A model generated the notes under the pieces. The model was not told where the DNA came from and ran no database searches. It saw nothing but the letters and a program-made list of their open reading frames with translations. DNA of 64,000 nucleotides from Nemania diffusa (taxonomy: Eukaryota > Ascomycota > Sordariomycetes > Xylariales > Xylariaceae): NCBI GenBank assembly GCA_038501195.1, contig JBBPUQ010000007.1, forward strand, positions 2,395,501 through 2,459,500. Direction: 5' to 3'. Every line of letters starts with the position of its first letter. Position 1 is the stretch's first letter. This document shows, in pieces, positions 31,483 to 42,136 of this stretch. The position numbers were made by a program, and so were the translations under genes.

Positions 31483-32925
31483 TTATCTTGCTGTTGGTGG
31501 CTGGTAAGACCTATCACCCCCATAGCCCAACAAGGTTGCTATTGTCTGCAGCATCCATATCCTCATAAAAAACATGACAGTGCCAATATCCACCTGATCT
31601 GCAGAGACTTGCCTCTGTAAAGTGCTGAGATGGACCGCCAGCGGAGGAGTGCTCGCTTCCTCGTGTTCGGATTCCGTTGGTGGAGTAGATAGGTGTGAGC
31701 CCTGCTCTGCCCTTTCTTCCTCTACTATAGGCGCATTCCCGTCTTGGTATCGAGATGGCGGCGGGCGCAAATTTCTGGTCTCGAAGGGCCTCATTGATCC
31801 GTTGCTATACACTTCTGTATCTGGGGCGCGAGCCAAAGGAGTTACAGGGGGGGCCATGAGCCACCTAGACGAAAGAGAAGCAATGTTCTCAATTGTCGGC
31901 GCCGTTGGATCTTCATGCTCTTCTATTAAAGGCTGAAGACCCGTGTGCTGCTCAACAGCAGGCTGTGGTGGGACCTGTGCTTGGGACTGCTCTTCAAAAT
32001 ACCTCGGCCGCTGTGGTCTCTTTACCTCGACTGGGGCGGTCATGTTGTCATGCTCCATGGCGAGTTCAAGCCCTTGAACCAGACCATCGAGAGGCGTAGT
32101 GAATCTATGTCTCCCATTGAAGTTTATGAGCGTGGTAGCGTAGCTTCCGCTATGAGGGCTAGCTGGGAATTTCAGCTTCCTCATCTTGTGTCTTATCTGG
32201 TGCCCGAGGTCTGAGGTCCGGCTCTCGAGTCTCCCGCTGACTTCGACGCGCATGAAGAATGGCTGGCCACCGTGCACGAAAGAGAATGCGGTGTGAACCG
32301 TATTGCTATGCAGCGACTGAGTCTCCAGCTCATTCTCGGTGATTTGCCATTGCAGGACTTTGTATGCCCAATTATTCTTTCCTCTCTTCCGGCCGCCCGT
32401 CATTAAGTGGCTCTCAAACATCCAACGACACTCTCTCACTGTGACTTTGGCCGATTCCCTGCCTACTCCGCCAGCCCCTCCAAACGGTCCTACTTCGACT
32501 GAGGGAATGAACCTATTATGTGTTGCAACCCGCTCATATTGGGGTTCTCCGGTCATGTGTCGCGGCCCATATTTGACAATTTGAACAGGTGGTCTTGTAG
32601 TATTGGACGGGAACTGCCGAACTAAATGTTCGTCATCATCATCTAATGTAACTTGCACAGTCGCGTTCTTCAAGCGACAGTCACTTGGTTGACTAAAGGC
32701 CAGGTCCAGATAGACGATGCCTGCTGAGTCGCGACCCTCCAAAGTCCCCCATTTCGATTTTTTGAAAAGGAACTTGCAATCCACATGGATTTTCCCTAGG
32801 GACGCAGCGCCGAGTGAGGCATGCTGAGAGACCAGGTGGTCGAAGCGGTTAAAGTCGTATCGTCCAAACTTCCTATTGTAACTATCGACAGTACTCAATT
32901 CTGGTCGTGGTCGATCCGAGGACAT
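31483..32925 (-). CDS. Uncharacterised fungal protein, divergent partner of the ULD protein
   Basis: Single exon of 480 residues starting MSSDRPRPELSTVD. Residues 1-270 look folded, with beta-rich segments (LGKIHVDCKFLF, AGIVYLDLAFSQ, ATVQVTLDDDDE, KVTVRECRWMFESH) and a conserved-looking GRKRGKNNWAYKVLQWQITENELET. Residues 300-445 are Pro/Glu-rich and disordered. The last 40 residues contain a hydrophobic segment (TVMFFMRIWMLQTIATLLGYGG) that could bind a membrane or pack as an amphipathic helix. I recognise the overall look of a fungus-specific family but no function. It is transcribed divergently from the large coiled-coil gene, with 444 bp between start codons. Confidence 0.7.
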   Translation of the reverse strand: MSSDRPRPELSTVDSYNRKFGRYDFNRFDHLVSQHASLGAASLGKIHVDCKFLFKKSKWGTLEGRDSAGIVYLDLAFSQPSDCRLKNATVQVTLDDDDEHLVRQFPSNTTRPPVQIVKYGPRHMTGEPQYERVATHNRFIPSVEVGPFGGAGGVGRESAKVTVRECRWMFESHLMTGGRKRGKNNWAYKVLQWQITENELETQSLHSNTVHTAFSFVHGGQPFFMRVEVSGRLESRTSDLGHQIRHKMRKLKFPASPHSGSYATTLINFNGRHRFTTPLDGLVQGLELAMEHDNMTAPVEVKRPQRPRYFEEQSQAQVPPQPAVEQHTGLQPLIEEHEDPTAPTIENIASLSSRWLMAPPVTPLARAPDTEVYSNGSMRPFETRNLRPPPSRYQDGNAPIVEEERAEQGSHLSTPPTESEHEEASTPPLAVHLSTLQRQVSADQVDIGTVMFFMRIWMLQTIATLLGYGGDRSYQPPTAR

Positions 32926-33369
32926 GGTTTGTTACGAAGCTGAGAATCACCATAAATCCACTTCTTGGAGAGGCCAGGTTAGGCGGGTTAGATAGATTAA
33001 GTAGGCAATTCCTAAAATAAAATCGCTTCGCTGCACTGCGCTGCGCCGTCGGCTTGGGAAATGGGCTCACTCCCTTGCACTGCCCACTTAGAGATAATAG
33101 TCAGCATACGTAGCGGTGGGGAGGGAGGGCCAAAGCGGGGATTCGTTCAGCTCTCCATGCAGACCCCATGTCGCCATGCATGAGCTCTCCCTTGTCTAGC
33201 TTGGGCGAGGTTGTATTGTATGACTTAGATAATCCACCTGGTTCCGTGCTGGTTTGCCTAGGTTAGGTAATTTCACCGCTCGCTGTGAAGCCTGATCACT
33301 TCGTAGTCTACCATATCTGCTACAATGGCAACACCAATTCCGAGCCTCTGATGGGTCATGCACATCAAT
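32926..33369. promoter_or_regulatory. Bidirectional promoter of the uncharacterised divergent pair
   Basis: 444 bp between two divergent start codons. GCGCTGCGCC-type and CTCC-rich segments occur, without a motif I can name. Shared regulation of both genes is inferred from geometry only. Confidence 0.4.
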
Positions 33370-36300
33370 ATGTCTCGCCGGCGGGCATCTTCTGAGTCTA
33401 GCATAGCTAGCTACGTCGACGACCTTGCCTCGCAGACCGTCCAATTACACCCACATGGACACGTCAGGCCACCTACACAACCTAGTGCTCGGCAAACACA
33501 ACAGCCTTGGTATCCTACTCCCTATTATCCTCCCTACGCAGGAGCTGTTCCGCTGGCAGACAATTATATTGCTTCATATCCGCACTTTGCGGCACAGCCC
33601 GCAGCGGCTTCTAGGTGGGATGGTTTTGATCCCCTCGACCATGAGGAGCAGCAGGAGCGCAGGAAAAAGGGAAAGGAACTCGTACCCATCGGGCCTATGA
33701 TGAACGGGCATTTGCCGCCACCATGGGCTGCTTACCCAGGAGGGTATGGGCAGGGAGCATACGGACCCATGGGAAATCCCCTCTGGCCCGCTCTACCGCC
33801 ACCGCCGCAACAAGCACCACTGCCTCTACTTCCGTTGCCGGGCGAGCAATATACTTCGAGGAGACCCAGCAAACATGTTCGTCATTACGACGAGGAACAG
33901 CCAGGAGCTAGTCGCAGGCGGGCTGCTCGGAGCCCACATCGAGCAATCACGTTGAATCGAGATGTTGATGGGATTCTGACACCAAGTTCCGGTGACCTAA
34001 CCGTGCATCTCGCTATAGACCTTGAAGAGGACTTGGAAGAGCACCTTGACGAAATGAACCGCCTATCTAGACTTGGGCATTTTTCATTAGCGAAAGAGTT
34101 CTTCAGCGAGAACCTGCAGCATCATATGGATAATCCTTACGTCCTCGTTCAATATGCGGACCTGCTGCTCCACCAGGGTGACTTCAAAGGTGTGACGCTG
34201 CTGAAGGATGATCCGATATATAAGCGCGAGGGAGAACAGTCAAGCTTGGAAGAGCTGAGGATCTTGCGTATTCAGTGGGAGCTTCTCCAGATACTGGCCA
34301 AGAGCTATACCCTGGACACGTTGAGCGGCGTACCTACTGTTTTAGAGGAAGCAGTCAATGTTCTGACTGAGATGGCTAAGGACAGTTCTCAAGAGAGAGT
34401 TATTAGTTCAACCGAAGTGAGTTGTTGTTCCTCCTGAAGGCGAGGCATATCGCTAATTTTCAGATCGAAATTCTCGTCCTCACTCTTCGACTCACTAGTC
34501 TTCCCGCACTCAATTCCAAGTGGCTGAGGTACGGAGGGAGGGCATTGGCTGCGTTCACTATCTCTCTACCGCGACTTTACCAAACATTACTTCGGCAAGG
34601 ACGTATTTGGGACTTCCATGACTTCGTAGTCCTTATGCCAACTATAGAGGATACCAAAGCATTAACCTATGATATTTTTGGTAAAGATTTAATCCCTAGC
34701 TTACAGAGTATGGTCTCGGACTGGTCAGATTCAGTGCACGGCTACGATGCTTCGACTACTCTGGGGCTATTGAGCATAATGACTCACCTTCTTTTAGAGC
34801 CTGTCGAAGCTACAGAGAAAGAATGTATTGATATCCTCAAGTTATGCCTCCCTCTTGCTATATCAGTTGTGGAAAATGACCCTAGTAGTCTGAAATCACA
34901 ACCATACTTGCGGCTCCTGCTCGCTAAATCTCGGTTTGCCGAGACTGCGAGCCGACAAGCGGTCGAGTCGCTCGTTAATCACCTTCAATCTTCGCAGGGG
35001 ATATATTATCAGACCGATATTTCTTTATTGCTGATATATGTGCCTTCAGGAAATGAAACCCCTCAATGGACTCCAATGAACCAACCTTCAGAGCTGAAAG
35101 ACCCAGTAAGGCTAGTCTTGAGGAGTGCGATTGAGTTGGGGGACTTCGGAACTGAAGCGCTCGCTAGGCGCGAGCTTATCCGGCTCTCGGCCAGTCCAAG
35201 GGACGAGTTTGATAAGCTCTGCACCTTGCAACTCTCTCGTCAAGGAGACTTAAATGGCTATGGTTTAACCTTGGCCTCCAAGTACTTAGTCTCCAACACA
35301 AAAGAGGCAAAGGAAGAATTGGCAATTTCGATCTCGCGACTCCTGTCTAGGGTTGCGTCCACCGACTACTGGGATCCCTCCCTTGAATGGACTCTTAATA
35401 TGCTCCTCTATAAGATAGAGGGAAAATCACCCTCGACGATCCAACACATGTTGGAAAGAAGCCATGCTGACTATCACAACATAGAGGAGTCGCTTCTGCG
35501 TGAGATATCAAGAAAGATGCCCACGCTGAAGGAATGGGTAGATCAACAACAGCTCGAAAACTCTACGCAAACTAAGCTCAGGGACACTGTCTTGCGGGCA
35601 GGCTCTAGCTCACGCCGCAGCAACAAACCCACTACGAAACAAAAGAAGAGCCCCGCACTGAGGCGGACAACAATAGTTAGACGAGCACCGCGGGGTACCG
35701 AGGATGGACGGACGGAGGAGCGAGCCCCCTTGGTGCCTGGATCGAGGCCCGAGGACCAGCTACAGGATGGCCGCCCTCAGTCGGAAAGTAGAAACCCCGT
35801 TACGGTTACAATACATGACGACCAACAGAGTGCTGCGGATGTACCAAGAAACGATCCAGAGACCTCATTGATCACCCCGGTGGTAACGCCACGAGTCACA
35901 TATGTAGGCTCTAACGGTAATCCAGAGCATCGCCACATCCCGCCACCTCGCAGTGCGTCTGTGGATATAGCTCTCCCAGCGGGTCAAAATCACGAAGATA
36001 GCAAGCTGCACGAGGCTCAGCTAAGAGCGAAGTATCAAGCTGAGTTTAATGAAAGATTTGAGATCGAGAAGGAATTCGAGCGCAAGCGGCGAAATGAAAG
36101 AATGGCGATAATGGAAGCGTTGAAGCAGCGTATGTCTCTATGCTCCTCTAATGAGTCCCCCCTAGTAGAAATGTCTGCGAATGAGGTTTATCTATTTTCT
36201 TTGCATGGCTCTAACTCGTACACATTCCACAATCCTAGCTACTAACCTGTGCCGTGTAGAAGTTGAGGCGATTAGGAAGGAAGCTGTGGACCAAGCTGAG

Positions 36301-37519
36301 AAGAAGATTCGAGTAGAAACCCAAGAGCGATTTGAGCAACAAGGATGGGAGAAGCGAATGGAAGAGCGAAAGTTGGAGACAGAGACGTCATTAGCGAAAG
36401 CTATAGCGGTAGCCGAGGCTGAATCAGCTGCTAAGGTCGAAGCTGCTAGGAAAGCCATTGAGGAGGAGAAGAAGAAGATGAAGGAAGAAACCGAAATGCT
36501 GAAGAAGGTAAGCGTTCTTCTGATATGGCCGAGGAGTTAACTGCTCCATTGCTGACCATCCCTTAAAGAAGGAGCGCGAAACACTGCAGCAGCAGCTCGA
36601 ACGCGAGATTCGTAATGACATAGAGGATGGGAGAAGGGCCTATGAAGAAGCCGAGGCCGCTGCAAAGTTGAAAGAAGAACAACAGCGGAGGGCTGAAGCA
36701 GAGCGGAAAGAGAGGCAGGAAATGGAAGCGAGGGATTTCGAGGCTGCCGTGAAGCAGGCCGAGGAAGAAAACACGCGGAAATGGGCGGCGGAAGAAGCCA
36801 GGAAAGACCAGGAAACGCAGAATCAAATCCACCTCAAGGATGCCGTAGGGCGCAAGTTCATGATCCCCTTTACCATAGCGCAGACTTGGCAGGTAAGGCG
36901 GACCTGGCCACTCGTTACCTGACACTGTAGATGACTGACGCTGGCGTAGGGCATGGAGCAATTTATCGAATCGGCATTTGCCCACGTTGATGTTGTCGGA
37001 CACGAGGTCCGAATGGGCCATTACGACCTAATCGGCCCGGACGGGACGATCGTCCTGCCGCAGATCTGGGAGCTCATGGTCCAGCCCGGCTGGCACATCT
37101 CGATGCACATGTGGCCCATGTCCCAGCAGCCCCCGATGCCAGCACATCCGGGGTCGAGGCCTGTGGTAGATCAACCCGCACCTCCCGTCAGCAACGCCTC
37201 GCCTCGGCCGGCGCCTCCTCCCCCGAACTGGCCCCTGAACGAAGATGCGGGGACCGCCGAGCTCGGCGAGCAAGCGGCTAGCGCGGGGGACGCGGAGGCG
37301 GAGGACGACGACGACGCCATCTCGTCGGGCTACGGATCGAGCGTCAGCACGTGGCCGCCGTCGCGCCGTCGCAGGATCGCGAACGCGTTCTCGGCGCTGA
37401 AAACGAAAGTCTTCCGCAAGCCTCTACGGAACCCAACGAAAGTCTTCCGCAGACCTCGGTTCCGTAGAGGCTCGTGGTCTCCTACCGACTCTTCAAGCGG
37501 TGATGAGTTAGCTGAATAG
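33370..37519 (+). CDS. Large coiled-coil protein with fungal ubiquitin-like domain (ULD type)
   Basis: Exons 33370-34416, 34464-36129, 36260-36507, 36569-36892 and 36950-37519 give 1284 residues; introns are 47, 130, 61 and 57 bp with GT-AG ends. Residues 1-210 are Pro/Tyr-rich and disordered. Residues about 225-560 contain helical repeats (EMNRLSRLGHFSLAKEFFSEN, YVLVQYADLLLHQGDF) resembling a TPR-like array. A basic disordered segment follows, then a long charged coiled coil (about 890-1080), then the ubiquitin-like fold KDAVGRKFMIPF, GMEQFIESAFAHVDV, GHYDLIGPDGTIVLPQIWE, WHISMHMWPM spanning exons 4-5. The C-terminus is basic with a KVFR-KPL / KVFRRPR repeat. This ULD class is known only from filamentous fungi and has no established function. 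An ATG four codons upstream (33358) is also possible. Confidence 0.78.
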
Positions 37520-37995
37520 GTTAGCCTTCATCGGCTCGAGCCGTGGGTGATATTGCACGAAAGTGCCTATAAGTGTTATGCCTGATGATGGACGATCTAA
37601 CGATTTAGAGAAGACGCTGAACAGCGTGAGATGAAGATTAAATTTCGCGATTATTTCTGTTACCACGGCTCTGTTGTTTTCGAAGCTGCGAAGTATTATA
37701 TATGACAATCGGGATATAGGTGAATAGGTAGTAACCTGTAGCTACTGTACCTCTAGGATTTCCCTGCTTAATAATGTCGAGATTCCCTGGAGGCGGGAGG
37801 CTATATGTAAGTGAGTTGTGAGATAGAGAAAATATTTAAGAACACCGTTGCTGTGTAATTTCTACTGCGTATATCGAGATGTAGTTTCAGTATCACTTCA
37901 AGATCCCACACCATTCTATCTGCGAAGTCTACAATATGATGCCTCTATCAGCTGCACCGATCTATTATGAAGTCTTCTATATCTATAAAGTACCT
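37520..37995. other. Intergenic between convergent genes
   Basis: 3' regions of the ULD gene and the MFS gene; nothing else is recognisable. Confidence 0.35.
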
Positions 37996-39705
37996 TCATT
38001 CCGAGTCTGATCCTCTATCAGAGTCGGCCTCTTCGTCAACTTTAGGGTTAGGTGGTGGTTTTAAAAAGAGTGCCATGCAGAACATAACAACGCATATGCC
38101 AGATATACCAAAATACGGTAGCCCGATCCAGGCACCGCCAAGTCGCATGCCGAGAGAGAACAATGCCGCCAGGGCAGGCGAAACCCACAAGTTGCTCGCG
38201 ATGGCTGAGAGGCTCAGCATGGTATACAAGCGGGACCGCTGTTCGGCGCTAACGTAGAGCGTCGCTATACTCTTAAGGAAGCCCTCGCTCGATACACCGA
38301 ACGTGAGTATGACAAGACCAAATACGAATCCAGGTATAGATCCAGATACGCCGAGGATGAAAGTCCCCACCATTGATGCTATGTATGACGCCCGGGCAAG
38401 GAACAGGTCACGTCGCCTGTCGTCGTCGAAGCGGAGGAAGGCAGGCGTACTGGGTTTTAGAATCTGCGACGAGACGAAAGGCATGATGAAGAAGGCAACG
38501 GTGATGAAGACAACGCCGTAGATGGATTGAATGTAGCCGGTCTTGGCGATCGGGATGTGGTACCGCTTAGAAGCAAATTGAGCCAGGAACTGGTGGGTGC
38601 ACAGGATGAGTGATAGTTGCAGCATGGTGATGAGTAGAACTATCATCATCGACGAGGAACTGAAGATTTTGGCCGATTTCTTAAGTTCACCGAGACCTTC
38701 TGTGACACGTGCTTTGAGAGTGCTACTACCTGGTTCATTGTCATCTGTCTTCTTGTGTTTCAGACTCTCCGGAACTAGGAAGATCATGAATGCCGGGAGC
38801 GAGGTCAGTAGGAAGGCTAGCAGAATTGGCGGCCAAGGACCAGTGGAAGACATCATTATCGAAGCCAGGGCGGGCGAGATCAGGTTGCCCACCATACTCG
38901 AGCCGTGCATTCGCATGAAGACGGCAGATCTAGGGGCCCCGGGCATTAGCGATATCGCTTCGCACAGGGAGAGGAGACTCACCTTTGGGACTCGGGCACC
39001 ACATCTATGGCCATACTGGTGATAGTGGCAGAGACAACTGGGTCGGCACCGCCTATCAGATAAAACAAGGGTGATAACCAAATCAACTGAGGGGGGAAAG
39101 TTTGAGGGAACCATCCAACGACCATAACGAAGAGTAACGCCGTGGACATGCCACCCAAGCCCAGTGCAAACACCGGACGCCGTCCAATTCTAGACCAAGT
39201 CAGTACATGTAACCCCGGTGCACCAGCTCGCATTCAGATGGGGATGCATCTAGACTCACTTATCAGCAGCGATGCCCCACGGCAGCGCGACCAGGACGCT
39301 CACGCCGGCGTTAAGGGCAAGTTGGATAGCGAATAGGTAGGCGAGCTTCGACTGGATCGCATCAACCTTGCACATGTCCTCGCTGATGGGTTCGTCGTTG
39401 CTGCGGAGCTGGTCGTAGTACTGACGACACAGGATGTCTTCGAAGATCCTAGTCATGGACATGTTCTGGAAACCGCCCGCTGCCGACGCGACGAATATGA
39501 CGATGCATAGGATGGCGACGATGCTCCCAGAACTCCGGGCTTTCGGCGCTGCGCTCCCGACCGAGGCAATCGAAGATGCCCTCTCTCGACGGCCTGGTTT
39601 GATGGCATGGGAACCTGTTGTAGGATCGGCTCGGCGAATGAAAGGTGTTCGCTCGGTGATCTCATCGTCGCCGTGGCGCTCGACGGATCCCGATCGCGCG
39701 GCCAT
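37996..39705 (-). CDS. Major facilitator superfamily transporter
   Basis: Exons 39705-39260, 39189-38983 and 38929-37996, introns 70 and 53 bp, both with GTGAGT donors; 528 residues. The first 60 residues are a cytosolic basic/acidic leader. About twelve hydrophobic segments follow (for example IVAILCIVIFVAS, FAIQLALNAGVSVLVAL, LLAFLLTSLPAFMIFLV, IVLLITMLQLSLIL). The loop 2-3 motif appears as GIAADKIGRRPVF, the MFS signature (GxxxDxxGRR). An acidic tail (DEEADSDRGSDSE) ends the protein. The substrate is unknown. A large charged loop between the two halves (KHKKTDDNEPGSS) is as expected. Confidence 0.85.
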
Positions 39706-40226
39706 TGTCGCGGGTGTCTAGTCTACTAAGCAGTGATTAGGCAGACGATACCTGCCTAATTCTATCTATCTACTGATGCCTTCGCTGCATATGCGTCTAT
39801 AATGAGCGGACGTCCTTGATGAGGACATGCTAGTTTTCCATAGTCAGCCAGCCTTTTTTAAGTTGTGGTGCTGTTATTAGAGAAAGAGTTCTCTAGATAG
39901 CTAACGGGCGACACTCAGCAGGTACCTAGATAGATACCCAGAGATGGATCTACAGGTTAATTAATCTCTAACTCCGATAGCCGACAGCACGCCAAGCCAG
40001 GTCCTAGGTCTGGGGCCTGGGGGTACCGTAAGATCCCACGTCCTACAGTATGCATAGGTATTCTATACATGCACACTCTCCAGTTCAAGTGCTGGAAATG
40101 ACCAGGACAAGTTTGTGGATTTAATGGAAAAGATTTTATTAATAATTAAATAGATGTCTTCCTCGTAATTCTTGTTTCTCAAAGGTTGAAAATGAATGAA
40201 GGAAGAGGAAGCAAAATAAAAATTAC
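39706..40226. other. Intergenic, MFS promoter and tRNA downstream region
   Basis: No protein gene is recognised. TACCTA-type words recur at 39919-39930. Confidence 0.35.
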
Positions 40227-40231
40227 AAAAA
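40227..40231 (-). terminator. Possible RNA polymerase III terminator of the tRNA-Lys gene
   Basis: On the coding strand of the tRNA a TTTTT run begins 44 nt after the discriminator base. Four or more T residues stop Pol III; this is the first such run downstream. The distance is longer than usual, so the trailer would be about 45 nt. Confidence 0.4.
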
Positions 40232-40274
40232 GTGAGGTTACTACTCCCAGTGACCTGAGAGGCATTAGGAATTG

Positions 40275-40411
40275 AGCCCAATGCGGGGGTCGAACCTATT
40301 GTTGGAGTTAGATCTATGTGGATTTCTGCATCTAGAAGTGCCATGTACAGAATACTCACCCGCAACCTTGAGATTAAGAGTCTCACGCTCTACCGATTGA
40401 GCTAACCGGGC
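40275..40411 (-). tRNA. tRNA-Lys(CTT) interrupted in the T-stem by a 64-bp GT-AG insert
   Basis: Without bases 40296-40359 the gene folds into a 73-nt cloverleaf: acceptor GCCCGGT/ATTGGGC (two G-U pairs), D-stem GCTC/GAGC, anticodon stem TGAGA/TCTCA with loop CTCTTAA (anticodon CTT), variable loop AGGTT, T-stem GCGGG/CCCGC, loop TTCGACC and discriminator T. The A box (TAGCTCAATCGG) is intact, and so is the B box (GGTTCGACCCC), since the last G of the insert replaces the displaced T-stem G. The anticodon loop has no canonical 37/38 intron. The insert splits the T-stem after GCGG. Either the gene is spliced in a non-standard way, or it is a disrupted copy; the perfect cloverleaf in every exon stem argues against long-standing decay. 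Confidence 0.85.
40296..40359 (-). other. Spliceosomal-like intron inside the tRNA T-stem
   Basis: The 64-bp insert starts GTGAGTATT, contains the branch consensus ATCTAAC 14 nt before its end and finishes ACAATAG. Donor, branch and acceptor match the introns of protein genes in this window in length and motif (for example the 65-bp introns at 3178-4096 and GTGAGT donors at 37996-39705). There is no bulge-helix-bulge at the T-stem junction that I can see, so tRNA splicing endonuclease is not an obvious mechanism. Confidence 0.75.
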
Positions 40412-42136
40412 AGTTCTTATTTTGGTTTTGGGCTGGTAATACCTAATTTTCAACTTGGGGGACAGATGGGATAGGCTAGGTAAGTACCTACCAGGTAGGT
40501 AGTCCACTTGTGTGATACCAAGCTGCTGGTATCCGATACCCGCTTATGTGTAAGCTTAGGTAGAAACGGGCAGGTACCTAGGAACTTAAGTAAGTATCTA
40601 GAGGTACATTGTAGGAAATTTTTCGAGCGCCGAGCTCCGAATTAGGTACCTAAGGTAGGGAATTCTGCTGCAGACCATCTTTATCTTCACTCACTCAGGT
40701 GGCGCCGCGTCGCGTCGCCGGCATCATCACTAATTATTATATTTCTTCTTAACGTCAGTTCAGATCCAATTAAGGGTGGCCTCAGTACCCCCCCACTTAT
40801 CACTGTCATTGATTACTACCTCATAATCGTTAACAGCGGCAGACTGAGCTCGGAACTAGCCAAACCTGCTCGATGAAGAACTTAGGCATTTAAAATTGAG
40901 TAGAGGACGACCGCAAGCAGCTACCCAAGACTAGGAGGGATCTATCGCTTTTTGAGGCTTCTAGGCTTTGATTTCTATCTTTTTTTTTTCTTTCGAACAT
41001 GATGCATTCTATTTATCAGCTACAGCAATCCACTACTTGAATTCTAGGGCATCGTCCAGAAGTCTTAGACACGATTTGACACAACCCCAGTTGCAAAGTT
41101 GAAGTTCTAGGTAACCCACGGTGAAGGATAGGTAGGTTATACCATCCAAGTCTCCCACAGGTAATCAAAACGCGGTAATGGCATATGTTCGGGTATTTGG
41201 CCGACCCCAACCTTGACTTCAAGCTAGATAGGCCTGATGTACGAAGTCTTCTGTTGACCACTCATCCCTGTATGCAGCCTGTCTATCTGGGGAGTGTGTG
41301 TATCAGACGTAGGCCACTCTTCGCATTGTGTGAACCAGTGAGGCTTTCCCTCACTATACTCATGCTATTACTGATGTTTTTTGATCATGGCTGGGGCGTT
41401 ACGTTACGGCTAGCTATGGCTTCCTGTGCATTATCACATAATTACGGCATATTTGACAAATAGACGATGCGCCCACCTGAACCAGCAGAGAATGCCTTCC
41501 GCATATTCAACGGCACTTCTGAGAAACACTTTCGAGAAAGGGATTCTTGCTACGAGTGAGCTACCAGCTGAGGGTGCTATATTTATGCCGACGTCGCGTT
41601 TTGGGTAGGGTTAACTAACGTCAAATTGGAACCTGGACCGCCCTCCAATGATACTGAGCAGGAAATATCATCTGGTCACTGCAATTTGGCTCATATCGGT
41701 AGTTATTTCTTTCATATCATTAGTTTCATCTCTGGTCTCTTATGTCTTCCCCGTAAGCCAAAGTTCTTTAGCCTAATACCTCCCCAAATCGAGTGCAGTC
41801 GGGAACCCCAGATTCCAGAACTTCGAATACCAATTATGCCATCGATAGAAGACTTGGGTCAATATAGTAAGACCAATAAAAAGTTCCCCCACGAAACTGA
41901 GGATATTGTGAGTGGCTAGGAGCCACAATGTGCTCCCACCCCTCCTCATGCCAACCACAGTTACATTGCAGAGCTGCAGACTGGATACACGAAGTCTAGA
42001 CCGATGGCTTGATTTGACTACATATCGCGTATCCGCATCTAAAGTATAATAATGGCAGGATGCGATTGACAATATTTCCATGGGGATTACTGTATAATGC
42101 TACTACCTAACACCCAGATATTACCAACATAGATGA
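40412..42136. other. Long intergenic (1.7 kb)
   Basis: Short ORFs only, none convincing. An exact TAGGTACCTA lies at 40643-40652 and a CAGGTACCTAGG at 40571-40582. A T run of 12 is at about 40980-40991. Confidence 0.4.
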
